A DNA stretch of 64,000 nt. Source: Prosthecodimorpha hirschii (GTDB lineage: Bacteria > Pseudomonadota > Alphaproteobacteria > Rhizobiales > Ancalomicrobiaceae). Every line of letters begins with the position of its first letter. Positions within the stretch are counted from its first letter, which is position 1. Shown piece after piece: positions 50,865-60,086 of the stretch. The notes beneath the pieces were generated by a model. That model worked only from the letters and a program-made list of their open reading frames with translations. It made no database searches and was not told where the DNA came from. The translations under genes and the position numbers were made by a program. The stretch is taken from assembly GCF_001305515.1 (NCBI RefSeq), contig NZ_LJYW01000001.1, positions 2,760,253 to 2,824,252 on the forward strand, given 5' to 3'.

Positions 50865-51449
50865 TCAAATCGATGTGATGACCGCCGGCGCTGCGCCCGG
50901 CCCGCCGAATTCCGCGCGCAGGGCGGCGATCTCGGCGGCCAGGATGGCCGCGTCGCCGAGCCCTGCCGCCAGCACGATGGCCCCCTGCCAGCGCGCCAAC
51001 GCCGCGCGCGCGGCCGCCTCGGCATCGGCCCGCCCGGCCTCGGCGAGCCGGGCGGCCAGCCCGGCGATCATGATGCGGAACACGTGCGCGGGCCCGCCGG
51101 TCTCCGCGTCGGCCGGGAAGTCCCGCGTCGCCCGGGCGATCGGACAGCCGCGCGCCACCCGCGAGGCGACCGTGTCGGCGATGAGGTCGAAGAAGGCGGC
51201 GATGCGCCGGGCCGGATCGCCGCCGCGCCGGTCGATCTCGGCCAGCGTCCCGGCCGCCTCGGCCACGAACAGCGCCGTCACGGCGCGGGCGAGATCGGCC
51301 TTGGTCGGGAAATGATAGAAGACGTTGCCGGGCGGCACGCCGGCCGACGTGGCGATGGCGGCGAGCGTCGCGGTCTCGTAGCCCACCGCCCAGAACTGGT
51401 CGGCGGCCGCATGGACCAGCCTTTCGCGCGTCTGCCGCCTCGCCGCCAT
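50865..51449 (-). CDS. TetR-family transcriptional regulator
   Basis: A 194-residue regulator. N-terminal HTH: RQTRERLVHAAADQFWAVGYETATLAAIATSAGVPPGNVFYHFPTKADLA (about 5-54), then a variable helical ligand domain resembling the AcuR/YxaF-like branch (C-terminal TetR domain with RGCPIARATRDF). GGGAGG precedes the ATG. Divergent from the sensor kinase gene. No obvious target enzyme next to it. Confidence 0.9.
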   Translation of the reverse strand: MAARRQTRERLVHAAADQFWAVGYETATLAAIATSAGVPPGNVFYHFPTKADLARAVTALFVAEAAGTLAEIDRRGGDPARRIAAFFDLIADTVASRVARGCPIARATRDFPADAETGGPAHVFRIMIAGLAARLAEAGRADAEAAARAALARWQGAIVLAAGLGDAAILAAEIAALRAEFGGPGAAPAVITSI

Positions 51450-51686
51450 GGACAGCCTCCCCGACACCCTGCCCGTGCCGCCAGCATAGCGCCATCCGCG
51501 CGCCACGGAAGCCGGCGCAGCCGAAGCCGGCCCGGCCGGCTCGGCCGGGCCAGCGTCCGGGGGTTTCCGCTGAGGCCGGTCCGCAACCATCGCCTCCGCG
51601 CCGACGACCTGCTAAGAACCGAATGGGTCGGTGCGGATCAGGCAAGAGCGGCTCCGACGCATGTCGGGACGGAATGGCTTCGGCAG

Positions 51687-53939
51687 ATGCGGATACGCTA
51701 CAAGGTCGCCCTGGTCGGCGGCATCCCGATTACGATCGCGGCCGCGATCGCGCTGGTCGCCTGGCTTCTGCTCGACGAGGCGGAGCAGGCGCGGCGCGGC
51801 GCCGTGCTGGCCAGCGCCGCGACCCGCGACCTCGCCGCGGTCTCGATCGCGCGCGACGACTTCATCCGCGTGCAGGCGCAGGACCGCACGCGCGGCGCGG
51901 AACGCTTCGTCGAATTCGCCGGCCGCGCGCGGGCGCGCCTGGAGGATCTGAAGGGCCCGTCTGAGGGCGAGTTCCTGCCGGTGGTGGTCGAGGTGCGCCG
52001 GGCGCTCGAGCTCTACAGCCGCGAGATGGAGGAGTTGAGCCTGGTCACCCGGCGCAACGACCATCTGGTCCAGGAGATGAACGCCCGTGCGGCCGCCCTG
52101 ATCGCGCTGACCGACACGGCGCGCGCGCGCCAGCATGCCTCGAACGCCGACATCGTCACCTCGATCACCGAGGGCGACCGGCGGCTGCGCATCGCGCGCG
52201 ACATCGTCGACAAGGCCCAGGAACTGCGCGCCGCGATCCTGGCGATCCGGCTCGAAGCCCATGCGGGCGGGCCGACCCCGACCGGCATCGCGCGGGCGAA
52301 TGCGGCGGCGGAGGATGTCGAGACCCTGCTGCGCACCTCCGACAAGGTCGACGAGGCCGACGAGCTGCGCGCCATGATCCCGGCCGCGGCGGTCGGGGGC
52401 AGCGACGCAACCGCGCTGACCGACTGGATCGAACGCCTGATCAAGGTCAACGCCACCGACCAGCGCTCGCTGCACGAGGAGATCACCCAGCTCCTGACCT
52501 ATTCGGTGCAGGCCTCCGAGACCGAGCAGGCGACCCAGACCATCGCGATCCAGACCCTGAAGCTCGGCCGGCGCACCGTCGACGCGCTGGCTGCCCGCGA
52601 TGTCGAGACCGTGGCGGCGATCCTGGCGGAAAGCGCGAGCCTCGGCACCACCGTGTCGAGCCTGCCGATCTCACCGCTGATCCAGACCGAAATGATCGAT
52701 TCCATCGATCAGTGGCGCCAGCGCCTGACCACCACCCGCGACGGGCTGCAGGAGCAGAACCGCATCCTGGCGCGCATGGACGCGACCGCGGCGGACATGA
52801 CCCGCCATGCCGACACGCTCAACGAGCGCTTCGCCGCCAATGCCGAGCGCATCGACGGCTTCGTCCGCACCATGCTGCTGATCGGCACCGGGCTCGGCCT
52901 GCTGCTCGGCTCGATCACCGCCTGGATCGTGGCGCTGTCGATCACCGGCCCGCTGATGCGGCTGCGCGACGACATGCGCGCGCTCGCCGCCGATCCCTCG
53001 CGCGGCCGGGTCACCGGCGCGGACCGCAACGACGAGCTCGGCGCCATGGCGCGGGCGGCGAATTTCTTCGTCGCCGAGCTTGGCCGGCGCGAGCGCGACC
53101 TGATCGGCGCCAAGGAGCGGGCCGACGCGGCGCTGGCGGAATTGAAGGAGACCCAGACCAACCTGATCCAGGCCGAGAAGCTCGCCTCGCTCGGCCAGCT
53201 GGTCGCCGGCGTGGCGCATGAGATCAACACGCCGGTCGGCATCGCGCTGACCACGTCGACGGCGCTCGACGGCGAGGTCAAGCGGCTGAAGGAGGGGGCG
53301 GAGACCGGGCGTCTGCTGCGCTCCGACCTGACCCGCGCGGTCGAGCGGCTGACCGAGGGCTCGCGCCTGCTGTTCGCCAATCTCTACCGGGCGGCCGAAC
53401 TGGTGCACAGCTTCAAGCAGGTCGCCGCCGACCAGGCCAGCGGCGAGCGGCGCGCCTTCGAGATGCAGGAATGGCTGAAGGAGGTGCTGACCAGCCTGTC
53501 GCCGGTGCTGCGCAAATCCGGCCACCAGATCCGGATCGACTGTCCGGACGGGCTGGTGCTCGACAGCTATCCGGGCAGCCTGGCCCAGGTGGTCACCAAC
53601 CTGATCACCAATGCGCGCGATCACGCCTTCCGGGACGGCCGCTCCGGCGTGCTGTCGATCGTGGTCACCGACCCGAAGCCCGGCTGGGTGCGCATCGAGT
53701 TCTCCGACGACGGCAGCGGCATCGCGGCCGAGCATCTGCCGAAGGTGTTCGACCCCTTCTACACGACCGGCCGCGACCGCGGCCGCACCGGCCTCGGCCT
53801 GCATATCGTGCACAACATCGTCACGGTCACGCTGCAGGGGCAGATCCAGATCTTCTCCAAGCCCGGCGAGGGCACCCGCTTCGTCATCGACATCCCGGCG
53901 ACCCTCGGCGGCCCCGAGGCGCTGCGCCAATCCGCATGA
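51687..53939 (+). CDS. Membrane sensor histidine kinase
   Basis: A 750-residue sensor kinase. First transmembrane helix at about 8-30, a long periplasmic helical sensor (about 31-395, two helical-bundle-like halves), second helix near 398-420 (LLIGTGLGLLLGSITAWIVA), HAMP domain, coiled coil, phosphorylation site His511 in GVAHEINTPVG, N-box TNLITNARDHAF, G1 DDGSGI, F-box FDPFYTTGRDRGRTG, G2 GLGLHIV. No response regulator lies beside it. The next gene, a peptide-binding protein, follows after 34 bp and is probably co-transcribed. Confidence 0.93.
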   Translation: MRIRYKVALVGGIPITIAAAIALVAWLLLDEAEQARRGAVLASAATRDLAAVSIARDDFIRVQAQDRTRGAERFVEFAGRARARLEDLKGPSEGEFLPVVVEVRRALELYSREMEELSLVTRRNDHLVQEMNARAAALIALTDTARARQHASNADIVTSITEGDRRLRIARDIVDKAQELRAAILAIRLEAHAGGPTPTGIARANAAAEDVETLLRTSDKVDEADELRAMIPAAAVGGSDATALTDWIERLIKVNATDQRSLHEEITQLLTYSVQASETEQATQTIAIQTLKLGRRTVDALAARDVETVAAILAESASLGTTVSSLPISPLIQTEMIDSIDQWRQRLTTTRDGLQEQNRILARMDATAADMTRHADTLNERFAANAERIDGFVRTMLLIGTGLGLLLGSITAWIVALSITGPLMRLRDDMRALAADPSRGRVTGADRNDELGAMARAANFFVAELGRRERDLIGAKERADAALAELKETQTNLIQAEKLASLGQLVAGVAHEINTPVGIALTTSTALDGEVKRLKEGAETGRLLRSDLTRAVERLTEGSRLLFANLYRAAELVHSFKQVAADQASGERRAFEMQEWLKEVLTSLSPVLRKSGHQIRIDCPDGLVLDSYPGSLAQVVTNLITNARDHAFRDGRSGVLSIVVTDPKPGWVRIEFSDDGSGIAAEHLPKVFDPFYTTGRDRGRTGLGLHIVHNIVTVTLQGQIQIFSKPGEGTRFVIDIPATLGGPEALRQSA

Positions 53940-53973
53940 CCCGTCCCGCTCCCTTCGCTCCGGAGGCCCTCCG

Positions 53974-55590
53974 ATGATCCTCGCCCGCACGCCACGCGCT
54001 CTCATCCTGGCCGCTCCCCTCCTGGCCGCCGCCGCCCTGGCGACGCCGCTGCCCGCCGCCGCCAAGACGCTGGTCTACTGCTCGGAGGGCAATCCGGAGG
54101 CGCTCAACCCGCAGCTCGTTACCACCACCACCGGGGTCACGGCCGGCAAGCCGATGTTCAACTCGCTGGTCGAGTTCGAGCCGGGCGGCACCCGCATCCT
54201 GCCGGGACTGGCCGAATCCTGGACCATCTCGCAGGACGGTCGGGTCTATACCTTCCGGCTGCGCGAGGGCGTGAAGTTCCATTCCAACGCCGTCTTCACC
54301 CCGTCGCGGACCATGAACGCCGACGACGTGGTCTTCTCGCTGATGCGGCAGTGGAAGGAGGATCACCCCTACCACAAGGTCTCGGGCGGCAATTACGACT
54401 ACTTCAAGGACCTGGCCATGTCCGAGCTTCTCGACGCCATCGAGAAGCGCGACGCGCGCACCGTGGTGATCCGCCTGAAGCGGCCGAACGCGCCGTTCCT
54501 GGCCAATCTGGCGATGTCGTTCAATGTCGTGCATTCGGCCGAATATGCCGACCTGCTGCTCCGCCAGGGCCATCCCGAACAGCTCGATCTGGAGCCGATC
54601 GGCACCGGGCCGTTCTCGTTCGTCTCCTACCAGAAGGACGTCGCGATCCGCTATCGCGTGTTCCCGGACTATTGGGGCGGGCGCATGCCGCTCGACACGC
54701 TGGTCTTCTCCATCACGCCCAATCCGGCGGTGCGGCTGACCAAGCTGAAGGCCGGCGAATGCCACGTCATGGCCTTCCCGAACCCGGCCGACATCCGGCG
54801 CATCGAGGCCGATCCGGCCTTGCGGCTGCTCAGACTGGAAGGGCTGAACATCGGCTACATGTCGCTCAACGTCACGCGGGCGCCGTTCGACGACCTGCGC
54901 GTCCGGCGTGCCGTCAACATGGCGATCGACAAGCAGACCATCGTGGCCGCCGTCTATGGCGGCGCCGGCACGCCGGCCAAGAACCCGATCCCGCCGACGC
55001 TCTGGTCCTACAACGACGACGTGAAGGACTATCCCTACGACCCGGCCGCCGCCCGCAAGCTGCTCGCCGAGGCGGGGCTGGCGCAGGGCTTCGAGACCGA
55101 ACTCTGGTACATGCCGGTCAGCCGCCCCTACAATCCGAACGGCAAGCGCATCGCCGAACTGATCCAGACCGATCTCGCCAAGGTCGGCATCCGGCTGAAG
55201 CTGGTCACCGACGAATGGAGTTCCTACCGCGCCCGCCTGCAGGCCGGCGAGGCGCCGATGGCCCTGTTCGGCTGGACCGGCGACAACGGCGACCCGGACA
55301 ATTTCCTCGACACCATGCTCGGCTGCACGGCCGCGCGCGCCGGTGGCAACAATGTCGCCAAGTGGTGCAATGCCGATTTCGACCAGCTGATCACCCGCGC
55401 CAAGGAAACCGCGATCCAGACCGAGCGCGAGCGCTACTATCGCGAGGCCCAGGTCATCGCCAAGGCCGACGCGCCCTGGGTGCCGATCGCCCATTCGGTC
55501 GTCTACATGGCGACCCGCAAGGAGGTGACCGGCTTCCGCATGGACCCGCTCGGCCGCTATCCCTTCGACGGCGTCGATCTGGAGCCCTAG
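53974..55590 (+). CDS. Periplasmic peptide-binding protein (DppA/SBP_bac_5 family)
   Basis: A 538-residue family 5 extracellular solute-binding protein. Signal peptide with LAAAALATPLPAAA. The mature part starts KTLVYCSEGNPEALNPQ, with conserved LAESWTISQDGRVYTFRLREGVKFH, GTGPFSFVSYQ and the C-terminal WVPIAHS region. DppA-like proteins bind dipeptides or haem. There are no permease or ATPase genes nearby, so it either uses a transporter encoded elsewhere or serves the adjacent sensor kinase. CGGAGG lies 7-13 nt before the ATG. Confidence 0.93.
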   Translation: MILARTPRALILAAPLLAAAALATPLPAAAKTLVYCSEGNPEALNPQLVTTTTGVTAGKPMFNSLVEFEPGGTRILPGLAESWTISQDGRVYTFRLREGVKFHSNAVFTPSRTMNADDVVFSLMRQWKEDHPYHKVSGGNYDYFKDLAMSELLDAIEKRDARTVVIRLKRPNAPFLANLAMSFNVVHSAEYADLLLRQGHPEQLDLEPIGTGPFSFVSYQKDVAIRYRVFPDYWGGRMPLDTLVFSITPNPAVRLTKLKAGECHVMAFPNPADIRRIEADPALRLLRLEGLNIGYMSLNVTRAPFDDLRVRRAVNMAIDKQTIVAAVYGGAGTPAKNPIPPTLWSYNDDVKDYPYDPAAARKLLAEAGLAQGFETELWYMPVSRPYNPNGKRIAELIQTDLAKVGIRLKLVTDEWSSYRARLQAGEAPMALFGWTGDNGDPDNFLDTMLGCTAARAGGNNVAKWCNADFDQLITRAKETAIQTERERYYREAQVIAKADAPWVPIAHSVVYMATRKEVTGFRMDPLGRYPFDGVDLEP

Positions 55591-55765
55591 CAGATTGCTG
55601 AAAACCGCGTCGGAACGCGATCAGACGCGGCCCGTTTCAACTCTGCCATCCCCGGTCTTGTCCCGGGGATCCAGACTTTCCAAGGACTTGGCCATCGCAC
55701 TGGATCCCCGGGACAAGCCCTGGGATGACAGAATGCCGGGTTCGGAGTGATTTTCGGCAGCCGCC
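55591..55765. repeat. Palindromic interspersed repeat, family 2, copy 2
   Basis: Starts directly after the TAG stop of the peptide-binding protein gene (cagattgctgaaaaccg). The core at 55644-55730 is the same length (87 bp) as the core at 4821-4907: tgccatccccgg ... ccccgggacaagccctggg atgaca. The right flank gttcggagtgattttcggcagccgcc is also shared. The remaining bases to 55905 contain no gene I can support. Confidence 0.85.
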
Positions 55766-55905
55766 TTCGGGCGCGGCCGCGTCCGACTTGCCGAATCCTG
55801 CAGATTGGATGAACGCCCGCCTCAGAACGGGTTCAGCGCCGCGGTTGCATTGTCTCCTCATGACGGATCGATCGACGGTCCGAGCCGAAAGAGAGAGACA
55901 CCGAC

Positions 55906-56178
55906 ATGATCATGCGTAAGACCATGATGGCGCTGGCCGCCACCGCCGCCCTCGCCACCGGCACCGTCGCCGCCACCTCCGCCGCCGAAGCCAAGGTGGT
56001 CATCAAGGTCCAGGGCGGCCATCACGGTCATCACTTCTACGGCGGCCCCTACTATGGCGGCCCCTACTACGGCGGCCCGTATTACGGCGGCTACTACGGC
56101 GGCGGCTGCGTGGTGAAGCCGAAGCTGGTCCACACCCCCTGGGGTCCGGTCTGGAAGAACAAGACCTTCTGCTACTGA
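55906..56178 (+). CDS. Small secreted His/Gly/Tyr-rich repeat protein
   Basis: A 90-residue protein with a signal peptide (cleavage near SAAEA), a GGHHGHHF segment that could bind metal, three to four GGPYY repeats, and a conserved-looking tail with two Cys (GGGCVVKPKLVHTPWGPVWKNKTFCY). The VxTPWGPVWKxxTFCY ending resembles other short secreted rhizobial proteins. Function unknown. Start at 55906 or at the ATG two codons on. Terminator-like hairpins follow. Confidence 0.82.
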   Translation: MIMRKTMMALAATAALATGTVAATSAAEAKVVIKVQGGHHGHHFYGGPYYGGPYYGGPYYGGYYGGGCVVKPKLVHTPWGPVWKNKTFCY

Positions 56179-56209
56179 TCCGCTGCCGGCCTGATGCCGC
56201 GACGACGAG

Positions 56210-56238
56210 CCGGAGCGCCCCCTGGGCGGCTCCGGTTT
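56210..56238 (+). terminator. Hairpin with short U-run after the secreted protein gene
   Basis: ccggagc-gccc-cct-gggc-g-gctccgg then TTT, 31 bp after the stop. A one-base bulge makes it a moderate terminator. Confidence 0.6.
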
Positions 56239-56388
56239 CGCCGTTGCCGGCGGACACGCCCGCGATCGTGCGCCGTCGAATTTTTTTCGATCCGCCGCGG
56301 AACCCGCCGCACCGTCACGCGTTGGACGGTCGGGCGTCAGGCTTCGGCGGACGTCCGGACGCAGAGACGTTCCCCTTCCTGACCTTGG

Positions 56389-56425
56389 CGGCCGATCGCT
56401 CCCCAGCGGTCGGCCGTATTTTTTT
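56389..56425 (+). terminator. Strong rho-independent terminator with no gene immediately upstream
   Basis: A 12-bp stem, cggccgatcgct and agcggtcggccg (mismatch/GU near the top), with a CCCC loop, followed by TATTTTTTT. It lies 210 bp after the stop of the secreted protein gene and past another hairpin. It may end a small RNA encoded between 56240 and 56425, or catch read-through. The stretch 56240-56388 has no open frame I would call a gene. Confidence 0.8.
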
Positions 56426-56575
56426 GGCGCGGCGGAACGAATATCCGGATCGCCGACACACTTGAGCGAAGCAATAGGGCCCCCCTTTGTCTGTATTGTT
56501 CGGAACCAATTCCAGTGTTTGTCGGTTGATCCCAAGAGCGCGAATTGCGCCCTCCCTATAGAAGGAAGAAAGCCC

Positions 56576-57160
56576 ATGATGAAGCGTGCCCTGATGATCT
56601 CCGCCCTGGTGGCTGTTCCGTTCACCGGCGCCATGGCCCAGAGCGATACCAAGACCCCCGGCACCATCACCCCGCCGATCGGCACCTCGACCCCCGGCGT
56701 CGTGAATCCGCCGGTCGGCACGACCACCGGCGCGACGACGACCACCACCACCACGACCGGCCGGACCAGCATCACCTTCGTGCAGCAGCAGATGCCCGAC
56801 CAGATGCTCGCCTCGGGCCTGATCGGCGCCACGGTGCGCGGTTCGGCCAACGAGACGATCGGCGAGATCGACGACGTGATTCTGGACCGGGACGGCCGGG
56901 CCCAGGCGGTGGTGATCGGCGTCGGCGGCTTCCTCGGCATCGGCGAGAAGAATGTCGCGGTTCCGTTCGACGCGGTGCAGGTGACCCGCGATCCGGACAA
57001 CGCGCAGGTCTCGCGGGTCGCCATGTCGACCACCAAGGAGGCCCTCAAGGCGGCTCCGGACTTCAAGAAGCTCGACAAGCGCAGCGCCGGCAGCAGCGCG
57101 ACCACGGGGGCGACCGGCTCCGGCCCGGTGACCCCGAAGACGCCCGTCAATCCGCAGTAA
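56576..57160 (+). CDS. Secreted PRC-barrel domain protein
   Basis: A 194-residue protein with a signal peptide (MMKRALMISALVAVPFTGAMA, cleavage before QSD). A Thr/Pro/Gly-rich linker runs to about residue 65 (a run of eight Thr), then a PRC-barrel domain: SGLIGATVRGSANETIGEIDDVILDRDGRAQAVVIGVGGFLGIGEKNVAVPF (about 80-130). PRC-barrel proteins are widespread in Rhizobiales envelopes; function is not established. GGAAG precedes the paired ATGs at 56576 and 56579. Confidence 0.88.
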   Translation: MMKRALMISALVAVPFTGAMAQSDTKTPGTITPPIGTSTPGVVNPPVGTTTGATTTTTTTTGRTSITFVQQQMPDQMLASGLIGATVRGSANETIGEIDDVILDRDGRAQAVVIGVGGFLGIGEKNVAVPFDAVQVTRDPDNAQVSRVAMSTTKEALKAAPDFKKLDKRSAGSSATTGATGSGPVTPKTPVNPQ

Positions 57161-57194
57161 CCGCCGCCGCAGCCGCGTCGCGGCCCTGGATCGG

Positions 57195-57223
57195 ACGGCC
57201 CGGCGCACCCCGCCGGGCCGTTC
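57195..57223 (+). terminator. Hairpin after the PRC-barrel gene
   Basis: A 10-bp perfect stem (acggcccggc / gccgggccgt) with a 7-nt loop followed by TTCC, 34 bp after the stop. It probably acts as a terminator. The rest of the 341-bp gap 57161-57501 contains no gene I can support; cgggcccg-rich palindromic patches occur near 57365. Confidence 0.55.
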
Positions 57224-57501
57224 CGCTTGGGTCCTGGCGCCACCCTGACGGCCGGCCGGCGGTGCCGGATGCGGGCGTCGGAGCGCGACCGGCCCGCAGG
57301 AGGCGCGCCGCGGGCCGGCTCAAGCCCTTGACTCTGGTGCATTTCCTTTTCGCCGGCACGATTTCGCCCGGGCCCGAAATGCTCTAGGATGCGGGTTGCG
57401 ACCGGCCGCCGCACCAGGACCGCGGACGGTTCCGGTCGCGACGCAAAGCTGGCACAACGAATGCCAGATCAAGGTCCGGCACGGCAATCCGGGGAGGAAA
57501 C

Positions 57502-58095
57502 ATGAAGATCACGGTGGTCGGTTCCCGCTATTTCGGTTCGGCGGCTCTCGATGCGATCCTGGCCGAGGGCGGCAACGTCATCGGCGTTGTGGTTCCGACG
57601 GCGGATGACCGGCTGAAATCCGCGGCCGAGCAGAAGGGCATCCCGGTCACGGTCCAGGCCGACCCGAAGGTCGTGCCGGCGAGCGAGATCCCGGACGGCA
57701 CCGACCTGATCGTGACCGCGCACAGCCATGCGCGCGTCACCGCCGAGGCGGTCGCCAAGGCGCCGCTCGGCGGCGTCGGCTACCATCCGTCTCTGCTGCC
57801 GCGGCATCGCGGCATCGCGGCGGTCGAATGGACCGTCAAGGAGGGCGACGCGATCGCCGGCGGCACCATCTACCATCTTGCCGACAAGATGGATGCCGGC
57901 GCGATCGCCATGCAGGACTGGTGCTTCGTCCGCAAGGGCGAGACCGCCCGGGAATTGTGGGAACGTGCCCTGGCGCCGCTCGGTCTGAAGCTGATCGGCC
58001 GACTGGTCCGCCACGCCAACGAGCATGGCTCGATCCCGTCGCTGCCGCAGGACGAGCAGTTCGCCACCCGGGCGCCGAAGATCAAGGACGCCTGA
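57502..58095 (+). CDS. Formyltransferase-fold protein (Fmt/GART-like) lacking the C-terminal domain
   Basis: A 197-residue single N-terminal formyltransferase domain: MKITVVGSRYFGSAALDAIL, VTAHSHARV, then YHPSLLPRHRGIAAVEW and a DAGAIAMQ segment. It aligns with the folate-binding formyltransferases Fmt, GART and ArnA. Their catalytic N-x-H is here G-Y-H, so the Asn is missing while the His and Asp remain. Fmt is about 310 residues with a C-terminal tRNA-binding domain that is absent here. It may act on a sugar or amine, or lack the usual chemistry. GGGGAGG precedes the ATG. Confidence 0.8.
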   Translation: MKITVVGSRYFGSAALDAILAEGGNVIGVVVPTADDRLKSAAEQKGIPVTVQADPKVVPASEIPDGTDLIVTAHSHARVTAEAVAKAPLGGVGYHPSLLPRHRGIAAVEWTVKEGDAIAGGTIYHLADKMDAGAIAMQDWCFVRKGETARELWERALAPLGLKLIGRLVRHANEHGSIPSLPQDEQFATRAPKIKDA

Positions 58096-58304
58096 CCGGA
58101 CAGGTTCCCACGGCCGGGCCGCCGCGGCCGGGCGCCAGTGGCGGGGGTCCAGCGGTCCGGCCGGGCTCCGGCGGTCCGGGCTCCGGCGCTCGGGCCGGCC
58201 GCGGCCGGGCCCGATCCCCGCAGCATGCGCATAGCGGCTCGGCCTTGCGTCCGGCAGGCTGCCGAAGGATGGTCGCGCCCGTCTCCAACTGGGCGTGATC
58301 TCCC

Positions 58305-59489
58305 GTGCTGAAACCCAACACCCTCGGCATGACGCTGGTCCTGGCGCTGCTCATCGCGCTCGGCCCCATGTCGACCGACATGTATCTCCCGTCGCTGCCG
58401 GCGATCGGGCGCGCCCTGCAGGCCGACAGCCCCGCGGTCCAGCTGACCCTGTCGGGCTTCATGTTCGGCTTTGCCATCGGGCAGGTTCTGTACGGGCCGG
58501 TTTCCGACCGGCTCGGCCGCAAGCCGGTTCTCATCGCCAGCCTCAGCCTCTACGCCTTCGCCTCGGCGCTGTGCGCCTTCGCCTGGTCGATCGAGACCCT
58601 GATCGCCGCCCGCTTCATCCAGGCCCTGGGCGCCTGCGGGCCGATCGTGATCGCGCGGGCGATCGTGCGCGACCTCTATTCCGGCGACCGGGCCGGCCAG
58701 GAACTGTCGCGGATGGGCACCATCATGGCCTTCGTGCCGGCGGTCGCGCCGGTGGTCGGCGCGGGTCTCGAGGTGACGCTCGGCTGGCGCGCCAACTTTC
58801 TCGGCGCCCTGGCGCTGGCCGGTACGGCACTGTGGTTCGTCGTCATGCACCTGCCGGAGACGGTCCGGCAGCGCCTGGAATCGCCACTCTCGGTCGTCGC
58901 GATCCTGTCGGATTTCGGCGCCCTGCTCCGCTCGGAGCATTTCCGCCTGCATGTGCTACTGTGCGCGGGCACCTATGGCGGCCTGTTCGCCTTCATTTCC
59001 GGCTCGTCCTTCGTCCTGCAGGGGCTCTACGGGCTGGGCGAGATCGCCTACGGCCTCGCCTTCGGCGCCTGCGCGCTCGCCTACATGCTCGGCACCGTGA
59101 CCGGTCGCTTCGTGGTCCGCCTGGCCGGCATGGCGCGTGCGATCGGCGTCGGCGCCGCCGCCATGGGCACGGGCGGACTGGCCATGGCGGCCGGCGTCGC
59201 CTTCGGCCCGGGTCATGTCCTGGAGATCGTCGCCCCGATGATGGTCTACATGATCGGCGTCGGCATCGCCTTCCCGCTGACCCAGGCGTCCGCGCTGATG
59301 CCCTTCCCGGAGCGGGCCGGCGCGGCCTCCTCGCTGATCGGCCTCCTGCAGATGACCGCGGCGGCCGTCATCGGCATCGTCGTCGGCGCCGGGGCCGCGC
59401 GGTCGGCCTGGGCGCTGGCCGGGACCGTCGCGGTGGTCGGGCTCGCCGTCTTCGCCACGGAACGCGTCATCGCCGCGCGCCGCGTCTGA
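58305..59489 (+). CDS. MFS drug-resistance transporter, Bcr/CflA family
   Basis: A 394-residue inner-membrane protein with 12 predicted helices. Family start MLKPNTLGMTLVLALLIALGPMSTDMYLPSLPAIG (the conserved Asp/MYLP motif), then YGPVSDRLGRKPVLI (motif A) and RFIQALGACGPIVIARAIVRD (motif C-like). Exports small toxic compounds by proton antiport; substrate unknown. GTG start at 58305, no strong ribosome-binding site seen, so the start is moderately certain. Confidence 0.9.
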   Translation: MLKPNTLGMTLVLALLIALGPMSTDMYLPSLPAIGRALQADSPAVQLTLSGFMFGFAIGQVLYGPVSDRLGRKPVLIASLSLYAFASALCAFAWSIETLIAARFIQALGACGPIVIARAIVRDLYSGDRAGQELSRMGTIMAFVPAVAPVVGAGLEVTLGWRANFLGALALAGTALWFVVMHLPETVRQRLESPLSVVAILSDFGALLRSEHFRLHVLLCAGTYGGLFAFISGSSFVLQGLYGLGEIAYGLAFGACALAYMLGTVTGRFVVRLAGMARAIGVGAAAMGTGGLAMAAGVAFGPGHVLEIVAPMMVYMIGVGIAFPLTQASALMPFPERAGAASSLIGLLQMTAAAVIGIVVGAGAARSAWALAGTVAVVGLAVFATERVIAARRV

Positions 59490-59527
59490 ACGGGTCCCCC
59501 GGGACGGCGACCGGCCAAACCCTCCAC

Positions 59528-59565
59528 GCGAAGCCAAACCCCCGATGCGAAGCCAAAGCCCCGAT
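59528..59565. repeat. 19-bp tandem duplication between the MFS and ArsR genes
   Basis: gcgaagccaaacccccgat (59528-59546) and gcgaagccaaagccccgat (59547-59565) are adjacent and differ at one base; a decayed third unit (gcgacgccgg) follows. It lies between two convergent genes. Confidence 0.85.
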
Positions 59566-59590
59566 GCGACGCCGGACCGTTGCGGCCCGG

Positions 59591-59953
59591 TCAGAATTTC
59601 AGCCGCCCGGCGATGCGGATCAGGTCGGCGAGTTCGGGGGCGGCGAGTTGATAGAGCACATTCTTGCCGTCGCGCCGGAACGCGACCAGCCGCGAAGCCC
59701 TGAGCGCCGCCAGGATCTGCGACGTCGCCGGCTGGTTCAGATGCAGATGGTCGCAGATGTCGCCGACCGACTTCTCGCCGTCGGCCAGAAAGGCCAGGGC
59801 GGCGAGCCGCCCGTCATGGCCGAGCCCCTTGAAGACCTCCGCGGCGCTGCGGATCTCGGCCGGGCCCAAGGCCGCGATCTCGATGTCCGGGGCCGGCGAC
59901 GGCATCGCCGAATCGTCTACCAGATCGGAGATGGCGATGGTCGGCTCCGGCAC
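59591..59953 (-). CDS. ArsR-family transcriptional regulator
   Basis: A 120-residue winged-helix protein. Core: AAEVFKGLGHDGRLAALAFLADGEKSVGDICDHLHLNQPATSQILAALRASRLVAFRRDGKNVLYQL (about 37-103), with the recognition helix in the QPATSQILAALR segment. There are no Cys residues, so it is not a classic metal sensor. The GTG start at 59953 has AGGAG about 8 nt upstream; an ATG 16 codons on is possible. Convergent with the MFS gene and upstream, in the same direction, of no adjacent gene. Confidence 0.88.
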   Translation of the reverse strand: MPEPTIAISDLVDDSAMPSPAPDIEIAALGPAEIRSAAEVFKGLGHDGRLAALAFLADGEKSVGDICDHLHLNQPATSQILAALRASRLVAFRRDGKNVLYQLAAPELADLIRIAGRLKF

Positions 59954-60086
59954 GACGCGGCTCCTGGACGGACACGGGATCGCAGGCTTTCGCCTGACAT
60001 CGGATGACGGCCTCGCGCGATCGAACCGTGGTTCCGCGACGGAGCATAGGAAGTCAAGTATCTGACTTCAACACCATTCCGACGTG

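Noticed and set aside
57396-57608. Short plus-strand frame before the formyltransferase-like gene
   Set aside because: It overlaps the real start and has no family or signal features.
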